64,000 bases of DNA from DATMNR01 sp963702765 (lineage in GTDB: Bacteria; Chloroflexota; Ktedonobacteria; Ktedonobacterales; Ktedonobacteraceae), in assembly GCA_963702765.1 (NCBI GenBank), contig CAVPEB010000037.1, positions 8,768 through 72,767 of the forward strand. The letters are read 5' to 3'. The notes under the pieces were generated by a model. It did not search any database and was not told the origin of the DNA. It was given only the letters and a program-made list of their open reading frames with translations. Position 1 is the stretch's first letter, and every line of letters starts with the position of its first letter. Below are positions 1 through 9,392 of this stretch, one piece after another. A program made the position numbers and the translations under genes.

Positions 1-888
1 GGTATAGCGTTACCATTTTTCCTACCGGTTTCCTTTGGTTGGTCGGCACTTGCAAGTATTTTCATCGGTTTCGCAATGGTTCAAGTAGGCTTGATTGGGC
101 ACGATGCAGGTCATCTTGAGATCTTTCGTAGTACAAAGAAGAACTGGCTACTCGGTCAGTTGTGTTGGAGCGTCTTGACGGGGATTAGCTTCTGGTATTG
201 GAATGACCGGCATAACAGGCATCATGGCCATACAAACGACAAGGATAAGGATCCTGACCTGCAGGGTGGTGGCCCCTTTGCTGTAGCCTTTACGGAGGAG
301 GAGGCAATCGCACGTCAAGGCTTGAAACGCATTCTTGTAAAATACCAGGTTGGCTTCGTGCTTCTAGGTCTAATGTTATATACCTTCGCCTTCCGTGCGG
401 AAGGCTGGCTTTTTGCAATACGGAAATTAAAAGGCACGAGGCGTTTGCTTGAGATTAGCTTGCTTGCACTCAATATTGTGTTATGGCTGGCGTTTATCAT
501 AGTACTAGGTTGGCGAGGATTTGGCATCTTCCTCGCAGCTAATGTTGTGGGAAGCGTTTACTTTGTCGCAGCTATTTCCCCTAATCATAATGGAATGCCA
601 ATGTGGGCAAGGGGCGTCAAACTCTCATTCCTGGAACGCCAGGTGTTAAGTTCACGCGACCTCACTTCACACCCTGTGTGGGATTTTCTCTATGGGGGTC
701 TTAATTACCAGATCGAACACCACCTGTTTCCGACCATTCCACGAGTGAATCTCAAACGCGCGCAGGCTATTATCCAGCCATTTTGTGAGGCGCACGGCCT
801 TTCGTATACTATCTCGGACCCATTAACCGTGTACTGGGAGGTATTTTTAGAATTGCGCAGGGTCGGTAACGCCGCCATTGAAATATAA
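1..888 (+). CDS. Fatty-acid desaturase, membrane di-iron type (5' end outside window)
   Basis: The frame is open from base 1, so the N-terminus lies upstream of the window. All three histidine boxes of membrane fatty-acid desaturases are visible: HDAGH near nt 100, HNRHHGH near nt 212 and QIEHHLFP near nt 709. The QxxHH form of the third box is typical of front-end / linoleoyl-CoA (delta-6-like) desaturases. Hydrophobic segments lie between boxes 2 and 3. By family, it would insert a double bond into an acyl chain at the membrane using two iron ions and an electron donor. A FabF-like ketosynthase follows 47 bp downstream, suggesting a lipid-modifying operon. Substrate and regiochemistry cannot be read from the sequence. 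Confidence 0.88.
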   Translation, partial: GIALPFFLPVSFGWSALASIFIGFAMVQVGLIGHDAGHLEIFRSTKKNWLLGQLCWSVLTGISFWYWNDRHNRHHGHTNDKDKDPDLQGGGPFAVAFTEEEAIARQGLKRILVKYQVGFVLLGLMLYTFAFRAEGWLFAIRKLKGTRRLLEISLLALNIVLWLAFIIVLGWRGFGIFLAANVVGSVYFVAAISPNHNGMPMWARGVKLSFLERQVLSSRDLTSHPVWDFLYGGLNYQIEHHLFPTIPRVNLKRAQAIIQPFCEAHGLSYTISDPLTVYWEVFLELRRVGNAAIEI

Positions 889-935
889 GTAAGACATCTA
901 GAGCGGATCGTCCTTTTTATTCAGGAGGTGAAATT

Positions 936-2174
936 GTGTCTCGCGTAGTTATAACTGGAATGGGACTCCTTACGCCAGTAGGCAACAATGTTTCAACCAC
1001 GTGGGAGGCTCTATGCCAGGGAACATCTGGCGTTGGGCCAATTACGCTCTTTGATACAAGCCGCTTTAGAGTTCATTTCGGTGCAGAAGTCAAAAATTTC
1101 AACCCTGCTGAATACATGGAACGAAAAGAAATCCGTCGCACCGACCCCTATGAGCACTTTGCCATAGCCGCAGCCAAGCAGGCATTAGCCCAATCGGGTT
1201 TGCAGATTACTGAAGAGAACGCCGATGATGTTGGAATCTATATTGGCAGTAGTATAGGTGGTCTATGGACACTGCTTGACGCAACGAAAACGCTCCTTGA
1301 GAAGGGCCCTGATCGAATCAGCCCATTCAGCGCCAATATGATCGGTATCGATAGCGCTCCTGGTATAGTCTCGATTATAACAGGGGCAAGGGGACCAAAC
1401 TGGGCCGCTGTTTCTGCATGCGCAACCAGTAACAACGCCATAGGCGAGGCCTGGGAGACGATTCGCAGAGGTGATGCGAAGGTCATGATTACAGGTGGAT
1501 CTGAAAGACCGATTAATCCACTTTCTCTGGCTGCATTTGATAATATGCATGCTCTCTCACGCTACAACGATGACCCTCAAAGGGCAAGTCGCCCTTTCGA
1601 TGCTACAAGAGATGGCTTTGTGATGGGTGAAGGATCAGGGATGCTCATCCTGGAAGATCTCGATTTTGCCAGGGCTAGAGGAGCAACCATCCTGGCTGAG
1701 ATGGTTGGGTATGGTTCAACAGCGGATGCCTATCATGTCACCGAGCCACCACCAGGCGGTACAGGCATCGCGCGAGCTATGCGTCGCGCGCTACAAAAAG
1801 CTGGTTTGCGTCCTGAACAGGTTGATTACATCAACGCCCATGGCACATCTACACCGTACAATGATCTGACCGAGACAAATGCCATCAAGAGCTGCTTTGC
1901 AGAGCGGGCATACCAGGTGCCAATCAGTTCTACCAAGTCTATGATTGGACATACAATAGGAGCAGCTGGAGCTATTGAGGCTGTAGTTACTATTATGAGT
2001 ATATTGACAGGCATAGTAACGCCAACCATCAATTTGCATCATCCCGATCCTGAATGTGACCTGGACTATGTTCCAAATAGAGTACGTGAGGCACATGTAG
2101 ACGTAGCTATGTCAAACTCCATGGGTTTTGGTGGTCACAATGCCTGCCTAATTTTCAAACGTTTTTACGAGTAA
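936..2174 (+). CDS. Beta-ketoacyl-ACP synthase II (FabF-like)
   Basis: A 412-residue thiolase-fold condensing enzyme. The start is GTG at 936, preceded by an AGGAGGTG ribosome-binding site. The catalytic set is complete: Cys162 in SACATS, His302 in HGTST, Lys334 in KSMIGH and His339 in GHTIGAAGA. The glycine-rich C-terminal motif SMGFGGHNA is also present. The length matches FabF/KAS II. The enzyme condenses malonyl-ACP with an acyl-ACP by decarboxylation. Because it lies between a desaturase and a methyltransferase rather than in a fab operon, it may serve a specialised lipid or polyketide-like product instead of housekeeping synthesis. That context argument is inference. Confidence 0.92.
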   Translation: MSRVVITGMGLLTPVGNNVSTTWEALCQGTSGVGPITLFDTSRFRVHFGAEVKNFNPAEYMERKEIRRTDPYEHFAIAAAKQALAQSGLQITEENADDVGIYIGSSIGGLWTLLDATKTLLEKGPDRISPFSANMIGIDSAPGIVSIITGARGPNWAAVSACATSNNAIGEAWETIRRGDAKVMITGGSERPINPLSLAAFDNMHALSRYNDDPQRASRPFDATRDGFVMGEGSGMLILEDLDFARARGATILAEMVGYGSTADAYHVTEPPPGGTGIARAMRRALQKAGLRPEQVDYINAHGTSTPYNDLTETNAIKSCFAERAYQVPISSTKSMIGHTIGAAGAIEAVVTIMSILTGIVTPTINLHHPDPECDLDYVPNRVREAHVDVAMSNSMGFGGHNACLIFKRFYE

Positions 2175-2272
2175 AAGGAGAACTCGTCTGAGTAAGTGAA
2201 GCAACGGAGGATGTATAAGGCCACGTCTTCGCTACTGTGTTAGCATTTTTGATCGTCAAGGAGGCTGCACTT

Positions 2273-3130
2273 ATGAGTCTGTTTGAAACTGAAGAGACAA
2301 ACCAATACACCTTTGAGCCAGTCACACTACATCCATTTTATGCAGACATCAATCGCTCGCTTGTTCGGCAAGCGTTTATCCCCTTCACAAAACGGCCTTC
2401 TGGAGCTGCGTTGTCAATTGTAGACATGGCTTGCGGAACAGGAGTGATCACACGTCTGATAGCAGAAGAGTTTGTTCGTCTGGGACGCCCCGGACGCATT
2501 CTCTGTGTTGATCCCTCAGCCGAGGCACTACGGCTTGCACAGAAAAGCATGGAAGAGTTGGAGGTAAAGGCAGATTTCATTCAGGGAGATGCAGACGACC
2601 TCTCTTCGATCGTTCAAAATGCTGATGCCGCTTTTTTTTGCAATGCCATTCACCTTGTCTCAGACAAACTCTCAGCATTTCGGCAAATGAAATCTATTCT
2701 TGCCCCAAGTGGGATCTTCGCCTGTAATAGTGCTTTTTTCGATGGAACCAATGTTGGAGAAACACAGCGCTTCGCACGACTATGGATTCGCAAGGCTGTC
2801 GGATGGTTGCGTAAAGAGCATCCCGAAGTGATGCTCTCTCGTGAGACCAAAACTGTGGCCATGCAATGGCTTAATCCTGAAGAATATAGCACGCTACTCA
2901 AAGAAAGTGGTTTTAAGGATATAGAAATCACCCTTGAAAAGACTTTCATTTCACTTGATGCCTTAAGAGATCTGGGTAAATACTGGCTTTTCATCGCAGG
3001 CGCATTGCCGGGAGTCCCTCTGCCATTAGGAGCGGATGCACTTGGCATCAGCGTCTACCAGGCAGGGGAAGAACTAGGTTTGGCAGGTATTGACCGCATG
3101 TGGTTGCAAATGCTTGCTCGGAAAGAATAA
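2273..3130 (+). CDS. Class I SAM-dependent methyltransferase
   Basis: A 285-residue protein with the Rossmann SAM-binding motif VDMACGTGVITRL (motif I), an acidic loop (CVDPSAEAL) and a GDADDL segment, consistent with Methyltransf_11/25-type enzymes. The ATG at 2273 is chosen because AAGGAGG lies 8 nt upstream. An in-frame GTG at 2237 would add 12 residues but has no comparable site. The gene lies about 100 bp after the ketosynthase on the same strand and may be the third gene of the lipid module. The methyl acceptor is unknown. A C-terminal region of about 100 residues beyond the core fold is probably the substrate lid. Confidence 0.85.
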   Translation: MSLFETEETNQYTFEPVTLHPFYADINRSLVRQAFIPFTKRPSGAALSIVDMACGTGVITRLIAEEFVRLGRPGRILCVDPSAEALRLAQKSMEELEVKADFIQGDADDLSSIVQNADAAFFCNAIHLVSDKLSAFRQMKSILAPSGIFACNSAFFDGTNVGETQRFARLWIRKAVGWLRKEHPEVMLSRETKTVAMQWLNPEEYSTLLKESGFKDIEITLEKTFISLDALRDLGKYWLFIAGALPGVPLPLGADALGISVYQAGEELGLAGIDRMWLQMLARKE

Positions 3131-3135
3131 TCACA

Positions 3136-3177
3136 ATTTGGCTTTTTGCACAGTTTTTCTGCAAAACTATGCCAAAT
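3136..3177. terminator. Possible bidirectional terminator hairpin
   Basis: Outer arms ATTTGGC (3136-3142) and GCCAAAT (3171-3177) enclose a second pair, TTTTGCA and TGCAAAA, with a T-rich loop. It lies between the methyltransferase stop and the convergent membrane-protein gene. There is no clean T-tract on the distal side, so confidence is limited. Confidence 0.35.
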
Positions 3178-3206
3178 CGCGTCGCATGTAAGTAAGGGTT
3201 CCATAT

Positions 3207-3683
3207 TCAGTTAGAAGATGCTTGATTTCTTAATTCTTTTTGGAAAGTGACATCCCGCGAGAATATTGCTACAAATGTAACTATGAGCGTCAGTGGGCCA
3301 ACGACAAGATGAAATGCGTTTTCTCCAAGTGCTAGCTGCAAACCAAATGCATTGTTCACCAATGTACCTATAATACCAAGCAATGTATAAAATATTCCGA
3401 AGGTCAGACCAAGACCAATCAACGCACGCCTGGAGTGAAAGATTAGCAGGAACAGTATACCGGCCAATCCCCAGGTGATATGTAAAATTGCGTGAGGAAT
3501 ATGAGCAAGCATCAGAGCCATAACGAGAGCGGGTGTGATTGACGGGAGGCCAGGGATAAGTCTTAACGCAAGCGAGCCGATGCCCTGTAATAAAAGCCCA
3601 AGCATAACAACCCAGAGATAAACATGTAAGACATTTATTGCACGAAATGGTCGTTGATTAATCTTATTGGATTTCATGTTCAT
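3207..3683 (-). CDS. Small polytopic membrane protein, unknown function
   Basis: A 158-residue protein with four predicted hydrophobic helices: roughly residues 20-42, 52-75, 80-102 and 118-145. Both termini are polar, the N-terminus is basic and probably cytoplasmic. An AAGGAG site lies 8 nt before the first of two nearby ATG codons. I recognise no motif. The layout resembles four-helix DUF-type membrane proteins common in Chloroflexota and Actinobacteria. It is convergent with the methyltransferase gene and separated from the next minus-strand gene by 157 bp, so it is probably transcribed on its own. Confidence 0.7.
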   Translation of the reverse strand: MNMKSNKINQRPFRAINVLHVYLWVVMLGLLLQGIGSLALRLIPGLPSITPALVMALMLAHIPHAILHITWGLAGILFLLIFHSRRALIGLGLTFGIFYTLLGIIGTLVNNAFGLQLALGENAFHLVVGPLTLIVTFVAIFSRDVTFQKELRNQASSN

Positions 3684-3840
3684 CAGGTTGCTCCTTTCGG
3701 AGATCGTTGTGCTTTACTCTCAATATTGATAGTTTACTTTGAAAAGCAATAATCCATATCAGCAAAATTACCCAATTTTGAACAGGACAATTCTCGCATT
3801 GATGAACTTGCACAGAGAAACTCAGAAATGGATAACCCTA

Positions 3841-4872
3841 TTACAAATTTACCTCATAAGTATTCTGTCCCTGTACTATCTGTATCAGAAAAGCGAAATC
3901 CAGCATTGTTAAGCCCGCTGGTCCTTTATAAACAACTCGACCTGCGACACCATGAGCGCTAGCTTTAAAATCATGAGGCAACGAATTATCAACCGGCGGA
4001 GTGTTATAACCGTTAATGATAAGACGAATATAATCAAAACCGAAGCCTGGTGAGACCGTCACTCCGTTGTTGTTGTCAACACTAAAATTGAGCACATAAA
4101 ATTGTTGCCCTATGGCAGCCTGAGTACCTCGATACGCATAGAGAACATTTACACTTGTCAGGTGATAAACAAGTATATTGCCTGAAAAGTCATACCAGAT
4201 AGTTAGTGTTTGAGGATAGGTTTTCCCAGCAAAATGATTAGCATCGTAAGAACCCTTAAAAGGGATAATAAGCAATGCTTCGTTGAGCACCTGAGAACCC
4301 AATTGCAGTTTCATAGTGGAGAGTTGTACTCCTTTGGATACAGGGAAATCGATCCAACCAACCTCGCTCGCTCCAGGCTTCGGGCCAGTAGAGAGATGCA
4401 CGTTGGTCGGAGCAATTGGCTTTACACCGGGTACCACTAAACGGGCCACATCATAATAAATCACAGAAACCGGGTCGGTGGATGTATTCGCTACCCGCAG
4501 ATTTACACGCACGAGCGCTGGCCCCGTCTGGATCGTCTCATTGGGAAAAGTAGTAGCATATTGAGCATTCAAGACTGTAAAAGATAATTCCGCGTATGTA
4601 CCTGATCGCCCTACATCATATGTAGTGATAACAGGCTGAGTGTTGCCAGCCCCTAACGTGATATGAATCGATTTGAACCAGTTCAAGGCAACATAGCTCA
4701 TACTGCCAAATATGACTAAGCCAATCACAAGTATGCAGACAATCCACAACCAGAGCTTTGAAGGTTGTGGATTTTTGGGCGGATATAACATTCTTTTTGT
4801 AGAAATATCGTTGCTAGAAGTATTGGTAACAGCACGTATCTCTGCTGGAGTTAATAAAGATTTTTTAGCCAT
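3841..4872 (-). CDS. Single-pass membrane-anchored protein, unknown function
   Basis: A 343-residue protein. A charged N-terminal tail of about 40 residues is followed by one strong transmembrane segment (LWLWIVCILVIGLVIFG, about residues 41-65) and then about 275 mostly polar, beta-rich residues predicted to be outside the membrane. I recognise no catalytic motif. The TM segment is not followed by a cleavage motif, so it reads as a signal anchor rather than a signal peptide. The family is unrecognised. The extracellular part could be an immunoglobulin-like or DUF4352-like adhesive domain, but this is only a guess from the alternating hydrophobic pattern. Confidence 0.7.
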   Translation of the reverse strand: MAKKSLLTPAEIRAVTNTSSNDISTKRMLYPPKNPQPSKLWLWIVCILVIGLVIFGSMSYVALNWFKSIHITLGAGNTQPVITTYDVGRSGTYAELSFTVLNAQYATTFPNETIQTGPALVRVNLRVANTSTDPVSVIYYDVARLVVPGVKPIAPTNVHLSTGPKPGASEVGWIDFPVSKGVQLSTMKLQLGSQVLNEALLIIPFKGSYDANHFAGKTYPQTLTIWYDFSGNILVYHLTSVNVLYAYRGTQAAIGQQFYVLNFSVDNNNGVTVSPGFGFDYIRLIINGYNTPPVDNSLPHDFKASAHGVAGRVVYKGPAGLTMLDFAFLIQIVQGQNTYEVNL

Positions 4873-4913
4873 AATTATAGGTCCCCAGGTCTATTTTAAG
4901 AAATTCCCTATTC

Positions 4914-4943
4914 TTGACACCTTATTTACACGCGTGTTAGCAT
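4914..4943 (+). promoter_or_regulatory. Candidate sigma-70 promoter for sucCD
   Basis: A perfect -35 box TTGACA (4914-4919), an 18-bp spacer and TAGCAT (4938-4943) as -10. It lies about 107 bp upstream of the sucC start and points toward it. No other plus-strand gene lies in between. Confidence 0.45.
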
Positions 4944-5049
4944 ACCATAGGTTATCAAGCATGACTACCCGCCCGCTGGGCGTTCATATTTGAGGTAGGG
5001 CAAGCCTTACTCCCATATTATAAGACATATTTTAAGGAGCAAAAGTCGC

Positions 5050-6189
5050 TTGAAAATTCACGAATATCAGGCAAAGGACATTCTGGCACGCTATGGTATC
5101 CCGATACAGCCTGGGCGAGTAGCGTCTACGCCGGAAGAAGCCGAAGAAATTGCCCGCGAAATAGGTGGGCCAGTAGTAATAAAAGCCCAGGTGTATGTTG
5201 GTGGACGTGGCAAGGCAGGTGGCATTCAATTTGGTGATACACCTGAAGAAGCTCGTGCTGCGGCAGCAAAAGTACTAGGCATGGAAATCAAAGGTTTAAC
5301 CGTTGAGAAGGTGCTGGTAGTCTCAAAACTGGAGATCAAAGAAGAGTATTACCTGGGTATTATCCTCGATCGCAAATCACAGGCACCCGTCGTAATGGTC
5401 TCTAAAGCTGGCGGAATCGATATCGAAGAAGTTGCAGCTACCACTCCCGAAAAGATTATCAAGCAGCCAATTGATATGCGCTGGGGCCTGCGAGCATTCG
5501 AGGCACGCGATATCCTGGCACGCGCAGGACTTCCTCACCAGGTAATAGGTAAAGGCGGCGCCATTCTCACAGCGCTCGCCAAAGCTTTTATTGAAAGTGA
5601 TGCCAGCCTTGCCGAAATCAATCCGCTTGCACTGACCGCTGAAGGGCAGGTGCAGGCAGCAGATGCCAAAATCCTCATCGATGACAATGGACTGTTCCGT
5701 CAAAAAGAATACGCCTCCTGGGCAGAATCCGAAGAATCAAACCCGCTCGAATTCGAAGCCAAACAGGAAGGCCTGACGTACGTGAAACTGGATGGCAACA
5801 TTGGCGTTATTGGCAACGGAGCAGGGCTTGTAATGACAACGCTCGATATGGTTGCACGCGTCGGTGGCAAGCCCGCGAACTTCCTCGATATTGGTGGTGG
5901 CGCGAAGGCCGAAATTATGCGTAAAGCGCTGACATTTGTTGCGCGCGACCCACAGGTTAAGGGTATTCTCGTCAACATCTTCGGTGGCATTACCCGCGGC
6001 GAAGAAGTTGCAAAAGGCGTCATTATGGCACAAGCTGACCTGCCTGAAGGCATGCCAATCGTCGTTCGTCTTTCCGGCACAGGCGCGGAAGAAGGCAAAG
6101 AACTCTTGAGACAACACTCCGGACTTGACTGGGGCAAAGACATGCGCGAAGCCGCCCAAAAGATCGTAGCCATTGTAGGTAAAGGATAG
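5050..6189 (+). CDS. sucC: Succinate-CoA ligase (ADP/GDP-forming), beta subunit
   Basis: A 379-residue ATP-grasp protein beginning MKIHEYQAKDILARYGIP, the standard SucC N-terminus. The start is a TTG codon at 5050, with AAGGAG about 11 nt upstream. The ATP-grasp domain (about 1-230) contains GGRGKAGGI and the nucleotide-binding segments. The C-terminal CoA-ligase domain contains GNGAGLVM and FLDIGGGA. With SucD it makes the TCA-cycle enzyme that converts succinyl-CoA to succinate with substrate-level phosphorylation. sucD follows after 105 bp on the same strand, so the two are likely co-transcribed. Confidence 0.97.
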   Translation: MKIHEYQAKDILARYGIPIQPGRVASTPEEAEEIAREIGGPVVIKAQVYVGGRGKAGGIQFGDTPEEARAAAAKVLGMEIKGLTVEKVLVVSKLEIKEEYYLGIILDRKSQAPVVMVSKAGGIDIEEVAATTPEKIIKQPIDMRWGLRAFEARDILARAGLPHQVIGKGGAILTALAKAFIESDASLAEINPLALTAEGQVQAADAKILIDDNGLFRQKEYASWAESEESNPLEFEAKQEGLTYVKLDGNIGVIGNGAGLVMTTLDMVARVGGKPANFLDIGGGAKAEIMRKALTFVARDPQVKGILVNIFGGITRGEEVAKGVIMAQADLPEGMPIVVRLSGTGAEEGKELLRQHSGLDWGKDMREAAQKIVAIVGKG

Positions 6190-6294
6190 AGGTGCAGGTG
6201 ACAAAGTCCCTTGCCGGGGTGCGGGGTGTCCTCGCACATTTCTCCCTTATCGCCGCTGTAGGCGGCACAACAAAACAAAATTAAGGACAAAAGC

Positions 6295-7161
6295 ATGAGC
6301 ATATTGCTTGACAATACAACACGGGTAATCGTTCAAGGAATAACTGGCCGCGAAGGACAATTCCACACACGCAACATGATAGCCGCTGGGACAAACCTGG
6401 TAGGTGGCGTTACCCCAGGCAAAGGCGGCACATCCACAGAAGGCCTACCCGTTTTCGACACCGTAGAAGAAGCAGTGCAAGCCACAGGAGCTACCGCAAG
6501 CTGTATCTTCGTACCACCGCCTGGCGCTGCTGACGCCATAATGGAAGCGGCAAGCGCAGGCATCAAGCTGATTGTATGTATTACCGAGGGTATCCCTGTC
6601 GTTGACATGACACGCGCCATGATCGTGGTGCATGAACACGGAGCACGTTTGATCGGCCCAAACTGCCCAGGCATGTGTACACCGGGTCACGGTAAGATTG
6701 GCATCATCCCCTACCAGATATTCACACCCGGCCCCATCGGCTTCATTTCGCGCTCCGGCACGCTTACTTACGAAGTCGTAGCCTTGCTGACCGAGGCAGG
6801 CCTTGGCCAATCCACATGCATAGGCATCGGTGGAGATCCCATCATAGGCTCAACGTTCGTTGATTACCTGAAATTGTTCGAAGTGGATCCAGGTACGAAG
6901 CTCGTCGTCATGTGCGGAGAAATCGGTGGCAGCGACGAAGAAGACGCAGCCGAATATATCAAAACCATGAGCAAACCCGTTGTGGCCTTTGTTTCGGGGC
7001 GCACCGCACCTCCAGGAAAACGTATGGGACACGCTGGAGCCATTATCTCCGGCAATACCGGCACAGCCCAGGGGAAAGTCGCAGCCCTCCAGGCCGCAAA
7101 AGTCCCTGTAGCAGATACCATTTTCGATATTCCCGACATGGTAAAAGAAGCTTTAGCGTAA
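6295..7161 (+). CDS. sucD: Succinate-CoA ligase, alpha subunit
   Basis: A 288-residue protein starting MSILLDNTTRVIVQGITGREG, the CoA-binding Rossmann domain. The ligase domain carries SRSGTLTYEV and the phosphohistidine loop GHAGAIISG near residue 245, whose His is the catalytic phospho-acceptor. ATG at 6295 is preceded by a purine-rich AAGGAC. Its length and motifs are those of the standard bacterial SucD, and its partner sucC is directly upstream. The 105-bp sucC-sucD gap is longer than usual and G/C-rich, with no clear terminator. Confidence 0.97.
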   Translation: MSILLDNTTRVIVQGITGREGQFHTRNMIAAGTNLVGGVTPGKGGTSTEGLPVFDTVEEAVQATGATASCIFVPPPGAADAIMEAASAGIKLIVCITEGIPVVDMTRAMIVVHEHGARLIGPNCPGMCTPGHGKIGIIPYQIFTPGPIGFISRSGTLTYEVVALLTEAGLGQSTCIGIGGDPIIGSTFVDYLKLFEVDPGTKLVVMCGEIGGSDEEDAAEYIKTMSKPVVAFVSGRTAPPGKRMGHAGAIISGNTGTAQGKVAALQAAKVPVADTIFDIPDMVKEALA

Positions 7162-7213
7162 CTGAATGTATCGATTTATCGCAAAAACATCAATAATGTC
7201 ATGTAATACCAAC

Positions 7214-7268
7214 CGTAGGTGCCGATTTATCGCGCACATCGCAAATGTATCGGCCCTCGTGGCTTTCA
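7214..7268. repeat. Dispersed repeat, copy 1 (GTAGGTGCCGATTTATCG type)
   Basis: This segment between sucD and the deacetylase-like gene shares an extended match with 14565-14618, both having GTAGGTGC(C/A)GATTTATCGCGC followed by a related tail ending GTGGCTTTCA / GTGACTTTCA. Both copies lie between genes. Confidence 0.5.
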
Positions 7269-7286
7269 ATTGAAAAACTAAAAACT

Positions 7287-8432
7287 ATGACAACTGCCCT
7301 GATCTACGATCCAATATTTTTAGAGCACCTCACGCCGGAGAACCACCCTGACAGGCCCGAGCGTTTGAAAAAAACAATAGAAGTTCTGCAAGCCTTGAAC
7401 TGGTTAGAGCGCGAAGGCCTGGTTCAACTTGAGCCACGAGCCGCGACAGAGGATGAACTTGCCAGTGTACATGAGCGGGAATATATCCACAAAGTCAAGT
7501 CTGCGGCGCACAAAGTCGCCAGAGAACAAGAAACAAATGGGCATAAAACGCGCTTCTTCGCTACAGATACATTCGTCTCTGCACGCTCATACGAAGCGGC
7601 TATCAAGGCTGCAGGCGCTCCCCTGACAGCCATCGACGCAATTTTAGAGGGAGAGATCGACAACGCCTACTGCCTGGTACGCCCTCCCGGCCATCATGCT
7701 GTGGCTGAATCCGCCATGGGTTTCTGCCTGTTCAATAATGTGGCAATCGCGGCGCGTTACGCACTCGATAAGCATGGCTTAGAGCGTGTGATGATCATCG
7801 ACTACGACGTACACCACGGGAACGCTACGCAGGAAATGTTTTACGATGACCCTCGTGTCCTCTATTTTTCGATTCACCAGGCACCCTTTTATCCCGGAAC
7901 TGGCCTTTCAGACGAGATTGGCGATGGAGCAGGACACGGCACAACCATCAATGTGCCATTACCAGCAACGACCGGCTACGAGACATATGAGCCAGTTTTC
8001 CGCCAGGTGATGGCACCCGCCGCAGATCGCTTCGACCCCCAATTGATTCTCGTTTCCGCGGGCTTCGATGCTCATTGGAAAGATCCTCTAGGAGGAATGT
8101 ACCTCTCAACAGCCGGTTTCGCCAAACTCACAGGTATCATCATCGAACTGGCCCAGACGTTATGCAATGGTCGATTAGTTTTCGTGCAGGAAGGTGGATA
8201 TGATGTACTTGCTACAGCTTTCTGCGTGGCAACCTGTATCAATCTATTACTTGGCGATGATGCCGCAGTAGATAATCTAGGTCAAGCTCCTACTATCAAA
8301 TGGCGCATCAATACTGATGTCCTCATCGCAGAATTGCGTAAAATCCACAAATTGACTGGTTATCGCATGCGCAACGCTCCCAAGCCTGATATCGAACGGC
8401 TACGTCGCGAGATAAAAGGACCCGATGCGTAA
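7287..8432 (+). CDS. Histone deacetylase-family / acetoin-utilisation-type amidohydrolase
   Basis: A 381-residue zinc amidohydrolase of the arginase/deacetylase fold. Motifs in order are RPPGHHA (tandem active-site histidines), FCLFNNVAIAAR, DYDVHHGNATQ (zinc ligands Asp and His), YPGTG, SAGFDAHWKDPLGG (third zinc ligand Asp) and QEGGYD. ATG at 7287 is chosen because homologues begin close to the TTALIYDP strand. An in-frame ATG at 7245 would add 14 residues and overlaps a dispersed repeat. By family it deacetylates acetyl-lysine, acetylpolyamines or a related amide. Bacterial members are often called AcuC-like without a proven substrate. A GNAT acetyltransferase gene follows after 18 bp, so the pair could act as an acetylation/deacetylation couple. 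Confidence 0.9.
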   Translation: MTTALIYDPIFLEHLTPENHPDRPERLKKTIEVLQALNWLEREGLVQLEPRAATEDELASVHEREYIHKVKSAAHKVAREQETNGHKTRFFATDTFVSARSYEAAIKAAGAPLTAIDAILEGEIDNAYCLVRPPGHHAVAESAMGFCLFNNVAIAARYALDKHGLERVMIIDYDVHHGNATQEMFYDDPRVLYFSIHQAPFYPGTGLSDEIGDGAGHGTTINVPLPATTGYETYEPVFRQVMAPAADRFDPQLILVSAGFDAHWKDPLGGMYLSTAGFAKLTGIIIELAQTLCNGRLVFVQEGGYDVLATAFCVATCINLLLGDDAAVDNLGQAPTIKWRINTDVLIAELRKIHKLTGYRMRNAPKPDIERLRREIKGPDA

Positions 8433-8450
8433 TCGATTTTCGGAGTAGAC

Positions 8451-9311
8451 ATGCCCAACGCTTTACCAGTTCGGCTACTTACAAGCAACGACCTACCCCT
8501 GGTCGAACGCTTGCTCAATACGTCCGAATTTATCTACCAGCGATTCACGCCGGAAGAACTGCCAATGCTGCTCAAACATTATCCAGCTGTAGGTATGTTC
8601 CATGGCGATACGATGAGTGGATTCTTACTTTCGCAGACGGTGAATCCTCCCGCGGCATGGATCGGCGGTTTTGGTGTGAGTTGGACTGCGAGTCGCGAGT
8701 ACATCTCTCTCCTGGAAACGTTGTTAGAACAACTGCAGAAGCACATAATCAAAAGAGGCGTGCGTTACCTGTACTACTCAGGGAACGATATGCAGAATGA
8801 TTGGTTGCGCGATATACTCTTAGTGCGACACTTTACACTACATCGCTTGCTTTACTCCTATGATAAATATGACTATAGCGTTCCCTCGACAGGAAACCCC
8901 GATGTAAAACTGCGACCTGTCGAGAAACGAGATATAGCGGCCATACTTTCCATCGAGAAGGCATGTTTTGAAGACTTCTGGCGATACGATGTGCTGTCTT
9001 TCGAAGATATTGCCGCGACTCACCCCTATTTTGTTGTGGCTGAACTGAATGGCAATGTTGTTGGGTATCAATTCAATGCGCTTGAGGATGAATTTGGCTA
9101 TCTTGTGCGCATCGCTGTTCATCCATCTGTGAAGGGTCATGGGGTCGGTGTGCGTTTGATGAGTGAAGCTATAACATTCTTTCAAAAGGCACATGTCTTG
9201 CGCATTATGCTTAATACGCAGGATGACAACGCACGAGCGCACCGTTTGTATGAATGGTTTGGGTTCGTGCGCATTAATCAGATGGGATTCGTCTTACGTA
9301 AGGCTTTGTAG
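8451..9311 (+). CDS. GNAT-family N-acetyltransferase
   Basis: A 286-residue protein. The C-terminal half (about 150-286) is a GNAT domain: VKLRPVEKRDI at the start, VVAELNGNVVGYQ, and acetyl-CoA loop AVHPSVKGHGVGVRLM (V/GxGxG/A signature), ending RLYEWFGF. The N-terminal half has weak GNAT-like spacing (VRLLTSNDLPLVERLL), suggesting a tandem or degenerate first GNAT fold. The layout resembles RimI-like proteins with an extra domain. It is 18 bp downstream of the deacetylase-family gene and probably co-transcribed. The substrate is unknown. Confidence 0.85.
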   Translation: MPNALPVRLLTSNDLPLVERLLNTSEFIYQRFTPEELPMLLKHYPAVGMFHGDTMSGFLLSQTVNPPAAWIGGFGVSWTASREYISLLETLLEQLQKHIIKRGVRYLYYSGNDMQNDWLRDILLVRHFTLHRLLYSYDKYDYSVPSTGNPDVKLRPVEKRDIAAILSIEKACFEDFWRYDVLSFEDIAATHPYFVVAELNGNVVGYQFNALEDEFGYLVRIAVHPSVKGHGVGVRLMSEAITFFQKAHVLRIMLNTQDDNARAHRLYEWFGFVRINQMGFVLRKAL

Positions 9312-9392
9312 GACTGCATGTCCCCTCGCGTGTCATCCTAGGGCAACGCAAGCGTACCCCACGCTTCAACCTCACCCAGGACCCCTACAGAA

